Origin: an uncultured Devosia sp.
GTDB taxonomy: Bacteria > Pseudomonadota > Alphaproteobacteria > Rhizobiales > Devosiaceae
Assembly (NCBI GenBank): GCA_946481445.1
Contig: CAMLOA010000031.1
Span: forward strand, 1 to 10,585
Length of the DNA stretch: 10,585 bases
Reading direction: 5' to 3'
The notes beneath the pieces are model-generated. The model worked only from the letters and a program-made list of their open reading frames with translations, was not told the DNA's origin and ran no database searches. The translations under genes were made by a program, and so were the position numbers. Below, piece by piece: positions 1 through 7,769 of the stretch. Position 1 is the first letter of the stretch. Each line of letters starts with the position of its first letter.

Positions 1-1590
1 CTGCGCGACCAGCATTTCGGCGGCGGCGATGAAATCGGTGAATGTGTTGGGCTTGTTTTCGCGGCGGCCCTGAACATACCACCGGTAGCCCTTCTCCATG
101 CCGCCGCGGATATGGGCCGTGGCATGCACGAAGCCCCGATCGACCAGCGAGAGCGCCGATATGGAAAAGGCGGAGGGCATAGACATGCCGTAGGCGCCGT
201 AGCCATAGAGGAGGGCGGGGGCAGAGCCGTCGAGCTTTGTGCCCTTGCGGTAGAGCACGGTGACAGGGACCATCTCGCCGTCGTCCGCCTTGGCAAAGAG
301 CCGGCGCGTCTCGTAGTCGGATGGATTGTGCCCCGAGGGGACCTCCTGTTCCTTGAGCAGGGTACGCGTCCCGGTTTCGAGATCGACATCATAGGTGCGC
401 GACGGCGTCGTCGGCGAGGAATAGGTGAGGCGGAAGACCGAAGTATCGAATTCGTAGCCGACCGACATGCCCAGTGAATAGGCTTCCTCGTCGAACCTGA
501 CCGTTTCTTCCCGGCCCGTGCGCAGGTCGCGCACAATGATGCGCGGCAGCCCTTCATGGCGTTCGAGCCGCAGCAGATGGTTGCGGATGACGATGGTGTC
601 CAGAATGAGCACGCCCTGCTGGTGCGGCACCAGGTCCGCCCAGTTCTCGGCGCCCGGGTTGTCCGCCGACACCGTCACCACCTTGAAGTCTTCGGCGCCA
701 TCGGCATTGGTCCGGATGAACAGCACGCCGTCGCGCTCATCCACGTCATATTCGCGATCGGTCAGGCGTGGCGCGACCAGGCGCGGTTCGCCACCGGTTT
801 CGGCATCGATCAGCCAGCACTCGCTGGTCTGGTGGTCGTGGGCGTCGATGACGATGAACTTGTCGGAAAGCGTCCGGCCAACCCCCACGAAGAAGCCCGG
901 GTCCTTCTCTTCAAAGATGATCGGGTCGCTGGCCTGGTCGGTGCCGATCGTGTGCAACCGAACCCGGTAGGGCCGGTGGTTGTCGTCATACTCGGTGTAG
1001 TAGATCGCCGTGCTCGCATTGTTCCAGACATAGGAACCGGCCGTCTGCCGGATGACTTCGGCACTGTCGGTCCCCGTTTCGAGGTCGCGGATGACGATGT
1101 CATAATATTCCGAACCCGCCCGGTCGGCGGCCCAGGCCAGGTAGCGATGGGACCTGTCGTGTTCGGCACCGGCAAAGCCGAAATATGCGTCACCCGCCTC
1201 CACGTTGCAGTCGAGTAGGACCGTTTCGGTGCCGCCGTCGCGCGGCGTGCGCACGATCAGCGGGTACTGCTTGCCCTCCAGCATGCGGGAATTGTAGGCC
1301 CATGGACCATCGGGGGAGGGGACACCGCTGTCGTCCTCCTTCATGCGTCCGCGAATCTCCCGGTAGATCGTCTCGCGCAAGGCTTCGGTGCGCTGCCCGA
1401 AATGGGCCTCGTAGTACGCATTCTCCGCTTCGAGGTAATCGCGGATCTCCGGATCGAGCGCCTGCGGCTTCTGCATGACCTCCTGCCAGTTCTCAGCGCG
1501 CAGCCAATGATAGGGATCTTCGCGCCGGACATTGTGGTGCACCGCGAAATGCGGCTTGCGGGCGGCGACGGGCGGTACGGGCTTGGTCAT
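1..1590 (-). CDS. ptrB: Oligopeptidase B / S9A prolyl oligopeptidase family peptidase (3' part missing)
   Basis: This is a serine peptidase of family S9A that cleaves short peptides, in oligopeptidase B typically after basic residues, in the cytoplasm or periplasm. The frame is open from ATG (complement of 1588-1590) to the window edge, 530 codons of an expected ~700. The N-terminus (MTKPVPPVAARKPH, then REDPYHWLR near residues 23-31) is the classic start of the family. A long beta-propeller region follows (about residues 70-420). The peptidase domain then begins with LLYGYGAYG near 460-468, AHIRGGMEKGYRWY near 492-505 and NKPNTFTDFIAAAE near 512-525. By comparison with E. coli PtrB, the GGSAGG nucleophile motif should lie roughly 15-25 residues past the edge, so catalytic competence cannot be judged. 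No upstream in-frame ATG was found over about 75 bases and the ribosome binding site is weak. The gene is divergent from the mrp operon. The family call is firm; the exact substrate class is inferred. Confidence 0.93.
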   Translation of the reverse strand, partial: MTKPVPPVAARKPHFAVHHNVRREDPYHWLRAENWQEVMQKPQALDPEIRDYLEAENAYYEAHFGQRTEALRETIYREIRGRMKEDDSGVPSPDGPWAYNSRMLEGKQYPLIVRTPRDGGTETVLLDCNVEAGDAYFGFAGAEHDRSHRYLAWAADRAGSEYYDIVIRDLETGTDSAEVIRQTAGSYVWNNASTAIYYTEYDDNHRPYRVRLHTIGTDQASDPIIFEEKDPGFFVGVGRTLSDKFIVIDAHDHQTSECWLIDAETGGEPRLVAPRLTDREYDVDERDGVLFIRTNADGAEDFKVVTVSADNPGAENWADLVPHQQGVLILDTIVIRNHLLRLERHEGLPRIIVRDLRTGREETVRFDEEAYSLGMSVGYEFDTSVFRLTYSSPTTPSRTYDVDLETGTRTLLKEQEVPSGHNPSDYETRRLFAKADDGEMVPVTVLYRKGTKLDGSAPALLYGYGAYGMSMPSAFSISALSLVDRGFVHATAHIRGGMEKGYRWYVQGRRENKPNTFTDFIAAAEMLVAQ

Positions 1591-1792
1591 CTGGCAATCC
1601 AGTAGGAGGGACCTTTCACATAAGGTGCGCTGCGCGGCATGGGAAGTGCGGGTTTCTGGGGAGTGCGGCCATATGGCCCCCGGCTTGCGGACCGTTTTCG
1701 CTTGTCCGCCCGGGACCAATCGTTAAGGTCTTGCGCGAAAAGCTGGCCAGCAGAGTAGGCGAGCAACAGGGTTTGTGCAGTCGGGGCGGCGT
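1591..1792. promoter_or_regulatory. Divergent intergenic region between ptrB-like gene and mrp operon
   Basis: These 202 bases separate two divergently transcribed genes and must hold both promoters. On the plus strand, CTTGTC (1701-1706), 17 bases, then TAAGGT (1724-1729) is a passable alphaproteobacterial -35/-10 pair for the mrp operon. An inverted repeat GCGGAC (1687-1692) / GTCCGC (1704-1709) overlaps that -35 box. A perfect 12-bp palindrome lies at 1667-1678. I found no convincing promoter for the minus-strand gene. All site assignments come from reading by eye and are tentative. Confidence 0.4.
1667..1678. repeat. 12-bp perfect palindrome, possible operator
   Basis: GGCCATATGGCC reads identically on both strands. 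It sits 77 bases upstream of the peptidase start codon and 115 bases upstream of mrpA, in the middle of the divergent region. Its location and symmetry suit a site for a dimeric regulator, but a palindrome of this length can occur by chance in GC-rich DNA. Confidence 0.35.
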
Positions 1793-4156
1793 ATGGATAC
1801 GAGCATAGCATTGGTGGCGATCGGGCCATTCGCCGCTGCCTTGCTGGCTCCGCTGGTCGTGCGCTTCTCGATGGGCCTGGCCGGCTGGATACTCGGTGTC
1901 GTTCCTGCGGCCGCCTTCCTCTTCCTGTTCGGACTGGTCGAGACCGTTGCCACCCGAACAACTGTCACGGCATCGATAGGCTGGATCCCCGATTATGGCC
2001 TCGATCTCGCATTCCTTATCGACGGCCTCAGCCTCACATTCGCGCTTGCCATTTCCGGCATCGGCACCCTCATCGTCATCTACGCCGCCTCGTACCTGAA
2101 GGGCCACCCGCACCTCGGGCGGTTCCTGGGCTTCCTGCTCGCGTTCATGGGCGCGATGCTGGGCCTGGTGCTTGCCGATACGCTGCTGGCGCTGTTCGTC
2201 TTCTGGGAACTGACCGCGATAACGTCTTTCCTCCTGATCGGATTCGATCACGAACGGCAAGCGGCCCGCCGCGGCGCTATCCAGGCGCTGGTGGTGACCA
2301 ATATCGGCGGCCTGGCTCTGCTGGTCGGGGTGATCCTGGTGCGTCTGGGGACCGGCAGCGTCAGCATGAGCGAACTCATCGCCCAGGGCAGCCTGCAGGC
2401 CGATCCGCTCTACGGGGCCGTGCTCGCCTGCTTCCTGATCGCCGCCTTCACCAAGTCCGCCCAGTTTCCCTTCCACTTCTGGCTGCCGAACGCCATGGAG
2501 GCACCGACGCCGGTCTCGGCCTTCCTGCACTCCGCCACCATGGTGCAGGCCGGCGTCTACCTGCTTGCACGCACCACGCCGGTCCTGGGCGGCACGGAGG
2601 TGTGGACCACCGTACTGGTTGGCTTTGGCGCGGTGACGTTGATCTGGGGGGCGCTTGGCGCGCTGCGGCAGACCGATCTCAAGCAGATGCTGGCCCAGAC
2701 GACGATTGCCTCCCTTGGCCTGCTGGTGCTGCTGATCGGCCTCGGCTCCAAGACGGCGATTGCGGCCATGGCCGTCTACTTCGTGGCGCATGCCCTCTAC
2801 AAGGCAGGCCTTTTCATGGTGGTGGGGTCCATCGATCATGAAACCGGAACCCGCGACATCACGGCGCTCAGCGGCCTGGCCGATCGCATGCCGGTGACCT
2901 TCATCGCCGCTGCCCTGGCCAGCGGCTCCATGATCGGGCTGCCCCCAACCCTGGGTTTCTTCGCCAAGGAAGAAATGTATCTCGATATTCTGGCTGCCGA
3001 CTGGCGGACGATCGCGCTTGCCGTCGTCCTGATCGCGGGCAATGCTCTGCTCGCGGCGGTGGCAGGCCTGGTGGCAATCAAGCCATTCCTGGGTCCGGAC
3101 GTTCCGACTCCCAAATCCGCCCACGAGGCACCCTTGCCCATGCTGGCTGGGCCGGTCCTGCTCGGTGCGGCCGGTATCGTGGGTGCCCTGCTGGTCGACT
3201 GGTTCGGCCATTCGATCCTGGCGCCCACCGCGACGGCTGTGTTGCAGTCATCCGTCGAGAGCCATCTCACATGGAATATCGACTTCTCTAATCCCGCGCT
3301 CTGGCTTTCGGTGCTGACCTGGGGAATTGCGTTCCTCGCCTACCGGCAAGCGGCAGCGATCCGCACCATGGCGCGCCGCCTCGAGTCCGCCCTGCGCTGG
3401 AGCCTCGATCACGGATTCGACCAGGCCATGTTCTCCCTCATCCGCTTCTCCGGGGCGGTGACGAGAGCGCTCCACCATGGCCGGCTCGAACTGTATCTCG
3501 TCACCGTCTTTGTCTTGCTGGGCCTGGCGCTGCTGGTGCCTCTGTTTGCGCTTGGTGGGGTCAATGTGCTGCTGCCCACGGCCGAACTGGGCAACTGGGG
3601 TGCAGTGCTGTCCTGGCCGCAGCTCGAGATTCATGAATGGGCCGTGGTGGCGCTGGCGGCCTTCGGGCTGATCCTCGTGCTGTTTGCCGACAAGCGCCTG
3701 ATCGCCATCCTGGCGCTGGGCGTGCAGGGAACCGGGGTAGCGCTCATTTTCCTGCTGTTCGGTGCCCCTGACCTGGCCTTCACGCAACTCATGGTGGAGA
3801 TCCTTTCGGTCGTCATCCTCGCTTTGGTCATGACGCGCCTGCGGCTGGAGGAAACCGATCACCGCCGTGGCGAGGACCGGCTGCTCGATGGCGCGATTGC
3901 GCTGGTCTGTGGCGCTGGGGTCAGCCTCATGCTCATGGTGGTGCTGGCAGGCACGCTCGATACGCGCCTGTCGGACCTGTTCACGGCCACTAGCGTGCCC
4001 ATTGCCCACGGCGCCAACATCGTCAACGTCATCCTGGTTGACTATCGCGGCTTCGATACTCTCGGCGAGATATCGGTGGTCATGGCGGCCGGCATGGCCA
4101 TCATGGTCCTTCTGCGCAACCGGCGGCGTGTCGCGGCCCGGGGAGAGCAGGCATGA
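1793..4156 (+). CDS. mrpA: Na+/H+ antiporter subunit A (MrpA/MnhA/PhaA)
   Basis: This is the large membrane subunit of the Mrp monovalent cation/proton antiporter, homologous to NuoL of complex I, with 787 residues. The N-terminal part carries the proton-translocating module: [18 protein letters not shown] holds the conserved glutamate E139, [14 protein letters not shown] holds lysine K221, and [20 protein letters not shown] follows with H246. The C-terminal part holds a DUF4040/MbhD-like segment ([18 protein letters not shown], with E669) and an MbhE-like segment ([21 protein letters not shown], with E759). These C-terminal extensions distinguish MrpA from NuoL. I chose ATG 1793 over the in-frame GTG 1775 because the first transmembrane helix follows directly and GGGGCGG lies just upstream; GTG would add six residues. 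The stop overlaps the mrpB start (ATGA). It is first in the seven-gene operon, and its size with a separate mrpB matches the seven-gene rather than the A-B-fused type. Confidence 0.96.
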   Translation: MDTSIALVAIGPFAAALLAPLVVRFSMGLAGWILGVVPAAAFLFLFGLVETVATRTTVTASIGWIPDYGLDLAFLIDGLSLTFALAISGIGTLIVIYAASYLKGHPHLGRFLGFLLAFMGAMLGLVLADTLLALFVFWELTAITSFLLIGFDHERQAARRGAIQALVVTNIGGLALLVGVILVRLGTGSVSMSELIAQGSLQADPLYGAVLACFLIAAFTKSAQFPFHFWLPNAMEAPTPVSAFLHSATMVQAGVYLLARTTPVLGGTEVWTTVLVGFGAVTLIWGALGALRQTDLKQMLAQTTIASLGLLVLLIGLGSKTAIAAMAVYFVAHALYKAGLFMVVGSIDHETGTRDITALSGLADRMPVTFIAAALASGSMIGLPPTLGFFAKEEMYLDILAADWRTIALAVVLIAGNALLAAVAGLVAIKPFLGPDVPTPKSAHEAPLPMLAGPVLLGAAGIVGALLVDWFGHSILAPTATAVLQSSVESHLTWNIDFSNPALWLSVLTWGIAFLAYRQAAAIRTMARRLESALRWSLDHGFDQAMFSLIRFSGAVTRALHHGRLELYLVTVFVLLGLALLVPLFALGGVNVLLPTAELGNWGAVLSWPQLEIHEWAVVALAAFGLILVLFADKRLIAILALGVQGTGVALIFLLFGAPDLAFTQLMVEILSVVILALVMTRLRLEETDHRRGEDRLLDGAIALVCGAGVSLMLMVVLAGTLDTRLSDLFTATSVPIAHGANIVNVILVDYRGFDTLGEISVVMAAGMAIMVLLRNRRRVAARGEQA

Positions 4157-4578
4157 ATACGGTCATCTTCCGAACGCTGGCACCGCTGATCGTCACCACG
4201 ATGCTGGTGTTCTCGGTCTATGTCTGCCTGCGCGGCCATAACGAGCCCGGCGGCGGCTTCATCGGCGGCCTGATCGCCGCTTCGGCCATAGCCATTCTCG
4301 GCATGGCCATCGGTTCGGGCCGGGCCAGGGTCGCACTCAAGTTCGACCCGCTTGCCTTTGCCGGCTTCGGGGTCGCCATCGCGGCGGCGTCGGGCCTGAT
4401 GTCGATCTTCTACGGCAACCCGTTCATGACCAGCATCTGGCTCTATCTCGATCTGGGCGGAAACGAGGTAGCGCTGTCGACACCGCTGGTCTTCGATATC
4501 GGCGTCTATCTGGTCGTCTTCGGCACGCTGTCCGGTGTTGCCCTGGCCCTGGAAGACCGCGACGGGGAGGGCCGGTGA
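4153..4578 (+). CDS. mrpB: Na+/H+ antiporter subunit B (MrpB/MnhB)
   Basis: This is a small integral membrane subunit of the Mrp antiporter complex, 141 residues with about four hydrophobic helices. The hallmark of the MnhB domain is visible near residues 26-45: [20 protein letters not shown]. The C-terminal half has the usual [20 protein letters not shown] stretch before a charged tail. The start ATG overlaps the mrpA stop by four bases, and GGGGAGAG lies a few bases upstream, so translation is probably coupled to mrpA. The gene stands alone here, whereas six-gene systems have it fused to the end of the A subunit. Confidence 0.95.
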   Translation: MNTVIFRTLAPLIVTTMLVFSVYVCLRGHNEPGGGFIGGLIAASAIAILGMAIGSGRARVALKFDPLAFAGFGVAIAAASGLMSIFYGNPFMTSIWLYLDLGGNEVALSTPLVFDIGVYLVVFGTLSGVALALEDRDGEGR

Positions 4579-4955
4579 TGGACCATGTTCTCGCCGTTCT
4601 CGTGGGCGGCTTCATCTTCCTGGGCGTCTACCTGCTGCTCTCGCGCTCGGTCATCCGCATGCTGCTGGGCATCGTGATCTTCGGTAACGGGGTCAATCTC
4701 CTGATCTTCACCGCCGGCCGCCTGACGCGCAGCGTGGCGCCGATCGTGCCGCCGGGCCTTGATCACCCCGAGGGTCCGGTCGCAAATCCACTGCCCCAGG
4801 CGTTGATCCTCACGGCCATCGTCATCGGCTTTGCCATGTTCTGCTTCCTGCTGGTGCTGGCCTATCGCGCCTATCAGACGCTTGACGCCGACAACACCGA
4901 CACGATGCGCCTGGCAGAGCCGAAAGACCTGCCCCGGCCCCCCCTGAGTTATTGA
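4578..4955 (+). CDS. mrpC: Na+/H+ antiporter subunit C (MrpC/MnhC, NuoK-like)
   Basis: This three-helix membrane subunit is homologous to NuoK of complex I and bridges the MrpA and MrpD modules in the antiporter. The product has 125 residues. Family features are LLLSRSVIRMLLGIVIFGNGVNLLIF in the N-terminal half (quoted helix spans roughly residues 14-39) and the PLPQALILTAIVIGFAMF segment near residues 73-90, with a polar tail that ends in PRPPLSY. ATG 4578 overlaps the mrpB stop by one base (TGATG) and has GGGGAGGG six bases upstream. The adjacent in-frame GTG 4575 would add a single residue. Confidence 0.95.
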   Translation: MDHVLAVLVGGFIFLGVYLLLSRSVIRMLLGIVIFGNGVNLLIFTAGRLTRSVAPIVPPGLDHPEGPVANPLPQALILTAIVIGFAMFCFLLVLAYRAYQTLDADNTDTMRLAEPKDLPRPPLSY

Positions 4956-4957
4956 CC

Positions 4958-6511
4958 ATGGACCACTCGGATCTTCCCCGCGCCATGATCGATACAGTGA
5001 CCACCGCCGCCGACTGGGTGGTGATCCTGCCGATGGTGCTGTCCTTGCTGGGAGCGGCCCTGCTGCTGATGTTGCGCAAGGCGCGAGGGCTCGACCTCGT
5101 CTTCGCGCTGCTCATCGTCGCCGCAATCATCGCCTGCGAAGTGGCATTGCTGCTGCGGGTCCATGAGGCCGGACCGATCAGCATGACCATGGGCAAGTGG
5201 CTTCCTCCCCTGGGCATCAGCTTTACCGTGGACCTGTTTGGCGCCGCATTTGCGCTGGCAGCATCGGGCGTCACGCTGGTCGTGCTCCTCTATGCCGGCG
5301 CGGACCAGGACGACGACAGCAAGGATAACTTCTACCCGCTGGTGCTGCTCCTGCTTGCCGGTGTGACCGGGTCCTTCCTCACCGGCGACATCTTCAACCT
5401 CTATGTGTGGTTCGAAGTGATGCTGATCGCGTCGTTCGGACTCATCGTGCAGGGCGGACGGCCGATCCAGCTCGATGGTGCCCTCAAGTACGGGTTCCTC
5501 AATTTCCTGGCCACCACACTGTTCCTGCTGGCACTCGGCTTCATCTATGGCCTGCTGGGGACGCTCAACATGGCGGACATCGTCCGCGTGGCGCCCGAGG
5601 CCGATCCGGCTGCAATGGCTGGCGTCGCGGCACTCCTGCTGCTCGCATTCGGAATGAAGGCGGCCGCATTCCCCGTCAATGCCTGGCTGCCCGCCTCGTA
5701 TCACGCTCCGCCTGCCGAGATATCGGCGCTCTTTGCCGGGCTGCTCACGAAGGTGGGCGTCTTCGTCCTGCTGCGCGCGCTCGTCCTGCTCCTCCCTGCC
5801 AGTCGCGACCTGCTCGAGCCGGTGCTGGTAACCATTGCCGTAGCAACGCTCGTCATTGCGCCGCTGGGGGCGATCGCCGAGACCAATCTCCGGCGCGCCC
5901 TCGGCTTCGTGGTCATTGGCGGCATTGGCGCGGTGCTGGCCGGCGTGGCGATCGCGAGCGACCGGGCCATAGGCGGGGCCGGTTTCTACATCTTCCACTC
6001 CATGCTCACCATGACCGCGCTCTACCTGGTCGCCGGGCTGATCGAGCGCCGGACTGGTCAAACAGATTCCCGAAACATGGGTGGCATCTATGCCGCCAGC
6101 GCCCCGCTTTCGATCGCTTTTCTGGTGCTGGTCCTGGGAGCGGCCGGATTCCCGCCCTTGCTCGGGTTCTGGCCGAAGCTGCTGCTGCTCGAGGCAGCGC
6201 TGGCGGAAGGCGACTGGTCGGGGCTCCTGCTGACAGCGGCCCTGCTGATCAATGCCTTCCTGACGCTGATCGCGGGCTCCCGGCTGTGGTCGCATATCTT
6301 CTGGCGCGGCGTGGACGCGGCGCCATCAACTGCCGCTGCGTGGCGCGGGAAACCCGTCCGCTACGCCGCCGCAGGCCTGCTGACCCTGGCCATTGTGGCA
6401 GCCGGCCTGTGGCCCAACCCGTTCTTTGTCATCGCCCGGTCCGGGGCCGGGGACATCGTCGATTCGGGCCGCTACGTCGCGGCAGTGGGCCTGATGGAGG
6501 ACATTCCATGA
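4958..6511 (+). CDS. mrpD: Na+/H+ antiporter subunit D (MrpD/MnhD, NuoM/N-like)
   Basis: This is the second large proton-channel-like subunit of the Mrp complex, 517 residues with about 14 hydrophobic helices. Key residues are in the expected motifs: GDIFNLYVWFEVMLIASFGL contains E153, FGMKAAAFPVNAWLPASYHA contains K234, and ISALFAGLLTKVGVFVLLR contains K265. The late GFPPLLGFWPKLLLLEAAL motif is also typical. The chosen ATG lies two bases after the mrpC stop. A TTG at 4952 would add two residues and an ATG at 4985 would remove nine. No good Shine-Dalgarno sequence precedes ATG 4958, so translational coupling to mrpC is likely. Automatic annotation may confuse this gene with NADH dehydrogenase chain N or M; the mrp neighbours settle the matter. 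Confidence 0.95.
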   Translation: MDHSDLPRAMIDTVTTAADWVVILPMVLSLLGAALLLMLRKARGLDLVFALLIVAAIIACEVALLLRVHEAGPISMTMGKWLPPLGISFTVDLFGAAFALAASGVTLVVLLYAGADQDDDSKDNFYPLVLLLLAGVTGSFLTGDIFNLYVWFEVMLIASFGLIVQGGRPIQLDGALKYGFLNFLATTLFLLALGFIYGLLGTLNMADIVRVAPEADPAAMAGVAALLLLAFGMKAAAFPVNAWLPASYHAPPAEISALFAGLLTKVGVFVLLRALVLLLPASRDLLEPVLVTIAVATLVIAPLGAIAETNLRRALGFVVIGGIGAVLAGVAIASDRAIGGAGFYIFHSMLTMTALYLVAGLIERRTGQTDSRNMGGIYAASAPLSIAFLVLVLGAAGFPPLLGFWPKLLLLEAALAEGDWSGLLLTAALLINAFLTLIAGSRLWSHIFWRGVDAAPSTAAAWRGKPVRYAAAGLLTLAIVAAGLWPNPFFVIARSGAGDIVDSGRYVAAVGLMEDIP

Positions 6512-6987
6512 AACTGACCCTGCTGGTTCTGACGCTTGCCCTCGTCTGGGCCGCCGTGACGGACGGGTTCAACCTCCCCAACATGCTTTTCGGGGCGGCG
6601 ATCGGACTGTTGGCCGTCTTCGTGCTGCGGCACGAATTCGCCCGTCCGCGGTTGCTGGCGCGCGGGCGGAGGATTGTGTCCCTGGGGCTGCTGTTCGTGT
6701 GGGAACTCATGGTCAGCGCGGTCCGCGTCGCCATGATTGTCGTCCAGCCCAATCTGCGTGCCCAGCTCAAGCCCGCCATTGTGGCCTTCCCCCTGACCGT
6801 GCAGAGCGATGCCGAAATCACGCTTCTGGCCAACATGATCACGCTGACGCCGGGCACCCTGTCCGTCGACGTTTCGGATGATCGGTCGGCACTCTATGTC
6901 CACGTGCTCAACCTGGAGGATCGCGAGGGACTGATCGCCGATATTGCCGGTGGCTTCGAACGCCGCATCCGGGAGGTCTATGCATGA
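6508..6987 (+). CDS. mrpE: Na+/H+ antiporter subunit E (MrpE/MnhE)
   Basis: This is a membrane-anchored accessory subunit of the Mrp complex, 159 residues. It has hydrophobic helices in the first ~45 residues and again around WELMVSAVRVAMIV, then a soluble domain. The family signature is ITLLANMITLTPGTLSVDVS, followed by SALYVHVLN. The ATG overlaps the mrpD stop (ATGA) and has a strong GGAGGA at 6496-6501 with six-base spacing. Position and length are normal for the family. Confidence 0.95.
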   Translation: MKLTLLVLTLALVWAAVTDGFNLPNMLFGAAIGLLAVFVLRHEFARPRLLARGRRIVSLGLLFVWELMVSAVRVAMIVVQPNLRAQLKPAIVAFPLTVQSDAEITLLANMITLTPGTLSVDVSDDRSALYVHVLNLEDREGLIADIAGGFERRIREVYA

Positions 6988-7292
6988 CTGTCGCGGAGAT
7001 GATCGACATGTCCTCGGCCGTGGCGCTGATCGTGCTCGGCGTGGCTCTGTTCGTGTCCACCATTCGCATCATCATCGGGCCTACCCTGGGAGATCGCATC
7101 CTGGCGCTGGACCTGATGACCCTGGTGGCTATGGGCTTCATCGGTGCCGTCGCCATCCGAACCGGATCGTCGCTCTACCTGGATATCGCCCTGGCACTCG
7201 CCCTGCTGGGGTTCCTGGCGACGTTGGCACTGGTGCGCTACATGCTCTCCCGGCCCCGCCAGGAGCCCGAGGAACCCGAGGAGTCAGCCTGA
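6984..7292 (+). CDS. mrpF: Na+/H+ antiporter subunit F (MrpF/MnhF)
   Basis: This small three-helix membrane subunit of the Mrp antiporter has 102 residues. The family core is present: TIRIIIGPTLGDRILALDLM near residues 26-45, then a helix around GFIGAVAIRTGSSLYLDIAL and an ALLGFLATLALVRYM helix. The C-terminus is acidic (QEPEEPEESA). The ATG overlaps the mrpE stop by four bases, and GGGAGG lies seven bases upstream at 6971-6976. In other bacteria MrpF has also been linked to bile salt efflux, but nothing here speaks to that. Confidence 0.95.
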   Translation: MTVAEMIDMSSAVALIVLGVALFVSTIRIIIGPTLGDRILALDLMTLVAMGFIGAVAIRTGSSLYLDIALALALLGFLATLALVRYMLSRPRQEPEEPEESA

Positions 7293-7636
7293 TGACGGTG
7301 ATGATCATCAGCATCCTCGGCTGCGCGCTGCTGCTGGGCGGCGCGGCATTTGCCCTGCTCGCGGCAATCGGGGTCTTGCGCCTGCCCGACCTTTTCACCC
7401 GCATGCACGCCGCCTCCAAGGCGGGAGCGGTCGGAGGCGGGCTCATTCTGCTGGCCGTCGCCTTGCTCAGCTTTGAGATCGCAGTCGCCCTGAGAGCAAT
7501 AATCGGCGTGGGCTTCCTTTTGCTCACCACACCATTGTCGGCGCATCTGCTCGCACGAGCAAGTTATGGATCGGGGGAAGTGCCGGATGCCAAGCTTGTG
7601 ATTGACGAGATGAAGTCAAAGACTAGCCAGATTTGA
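7292..7636 (+). CDS. mrpG: Na+/H+ antiporter subunit G (MrpG/MnhG)
   Basis: This is the last small membrane subunit of the Mrp complex, 114 residues with three helices. The family signature IGVLRLPDLFTRMHAASKAG lies near residues 26-45, followed by a GGLILLAVALL helix and TTPLSAHLLARASY. The ATG overlaps the mrpF stop by one base, and GAGGAG lies eight bases upstream at 7278-7283. The tail is more hydrophilic (DEMKSKTSQI) than the rest. No clear intrinsic terminator follows, so transcription could continue into the mucR leader. Confidence 0.95.
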   Translation: MTVMIISILGCALLLGGAAFALLAAIGVLRLPDLFTRMHAASKAGAVGGGLILLAVALLSFEIAVALRAIIGVGFLLLTTPLSAHLLARASYGSGEVPDAKLVIDEMKSKTSQI

Positions 7637-7769
7637 CTGGTATGATTGCCAGATGGTTACATGTTAACTGCTTCCTGTTGGCTTGCGCCATCCCTTGAAC
7701 AGTTCTAAGTATCATGGATGGTTGTGATTGCCCTTTCACAGCCCAATAAAAACAAGGAAGGTTGAAACT
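7637..7769 (+). promoter_or_regulatory. AT-richer leader and promoter region of mucR
   Basis: This 133-base region is clearly poorer in GC than its surroundings. CTTGCG (7682-7687), 17 bases, then CTAAGT (7705-7710) is a reasonable alphaproteobacterial promoter match. The 7-mer GCCAGAT occurs at 7626-7632, at the end of mrpG, and again at 7649-7655. Overlapping symmetric 6-mers ACATGT (7659-7664) and GTTAAC (7663-7668) make a patch with TpA steps, the kind of DNA that MucR proteins favour, so autoregulation is plausible. The ribosome binding site AAGGAAGG is at 7754-7761, eight bases before the mucR ATG. Only the ribosome binding site is firm. Confidence 0.45.
7723..7740. repeat. Inverted repeat TGTGA-N8-TCACA in the mucR leader
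   Basis: Two perfect 5-base arms, TGTGA (7723-7727) and TCACA (7736-7740), are separated by eight bases, downstream of the putative -10 box and 29 bases before the mucR start codon. It resembles a CRP/FNR-family site but the spacer is two bases longer than the usual six. It could be an operator in the 5' untranslated region or a chance match. Confidence 0.25.

Noticed and set aside
556..1218. 220-codon plus-strand frame opposite the peptidase
   Set aside because: It is antisense to a conserved S9A peptidase sequence and has no domain.
1616..3211. 531-codon open frame on the minus strand opposite mrpA
   Set aside because: It is antisense to strongly conserved mrpA coding sequence. Its translation is rich in Gln, Arg, Gly and His with no recognisable domain, as expected for a shadow frame in GC-rich DNA.
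4949..6295. 448-codon open frame on the minus strand opposite mrpD
   Set aside because: Same reasoning: low-complexity Gln/Glu/Arg-rich translation, no domain, opposite a clear conserved gene.
5407..6507. In-frame upstream extension of mrpE inside mrpD (526-codon frame)
   Set aside because: The extension is a shadow of mrpD with an Arg/Ala-rich translation. The MrpE family start is at the ATG 6508, which has a strong ribosome binding site.
1793..6511. NADH dehydrogenase (complex I) subunits L and N
   Set aside because: mrpA and mrpD are homologous to complex I subunits, but the MbhD/MbhE-like end of MrpA and the neighbouring mrpB, E, F and G genes identify an Mrp antiporter.
6944..7291. In-frame upstream extension of mrpG through mrpF
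   Set aside because: It overlaps mrpE and mrpF in another frame with no family similarity; ATG 7292 gives a normal-length MrpG.
7723..7740. CRP site
   Set aside because: The arms match but the spacer is eight rather than six bases, so a standard CRP dimer site is unlikely; kept only as an inverted repeat.
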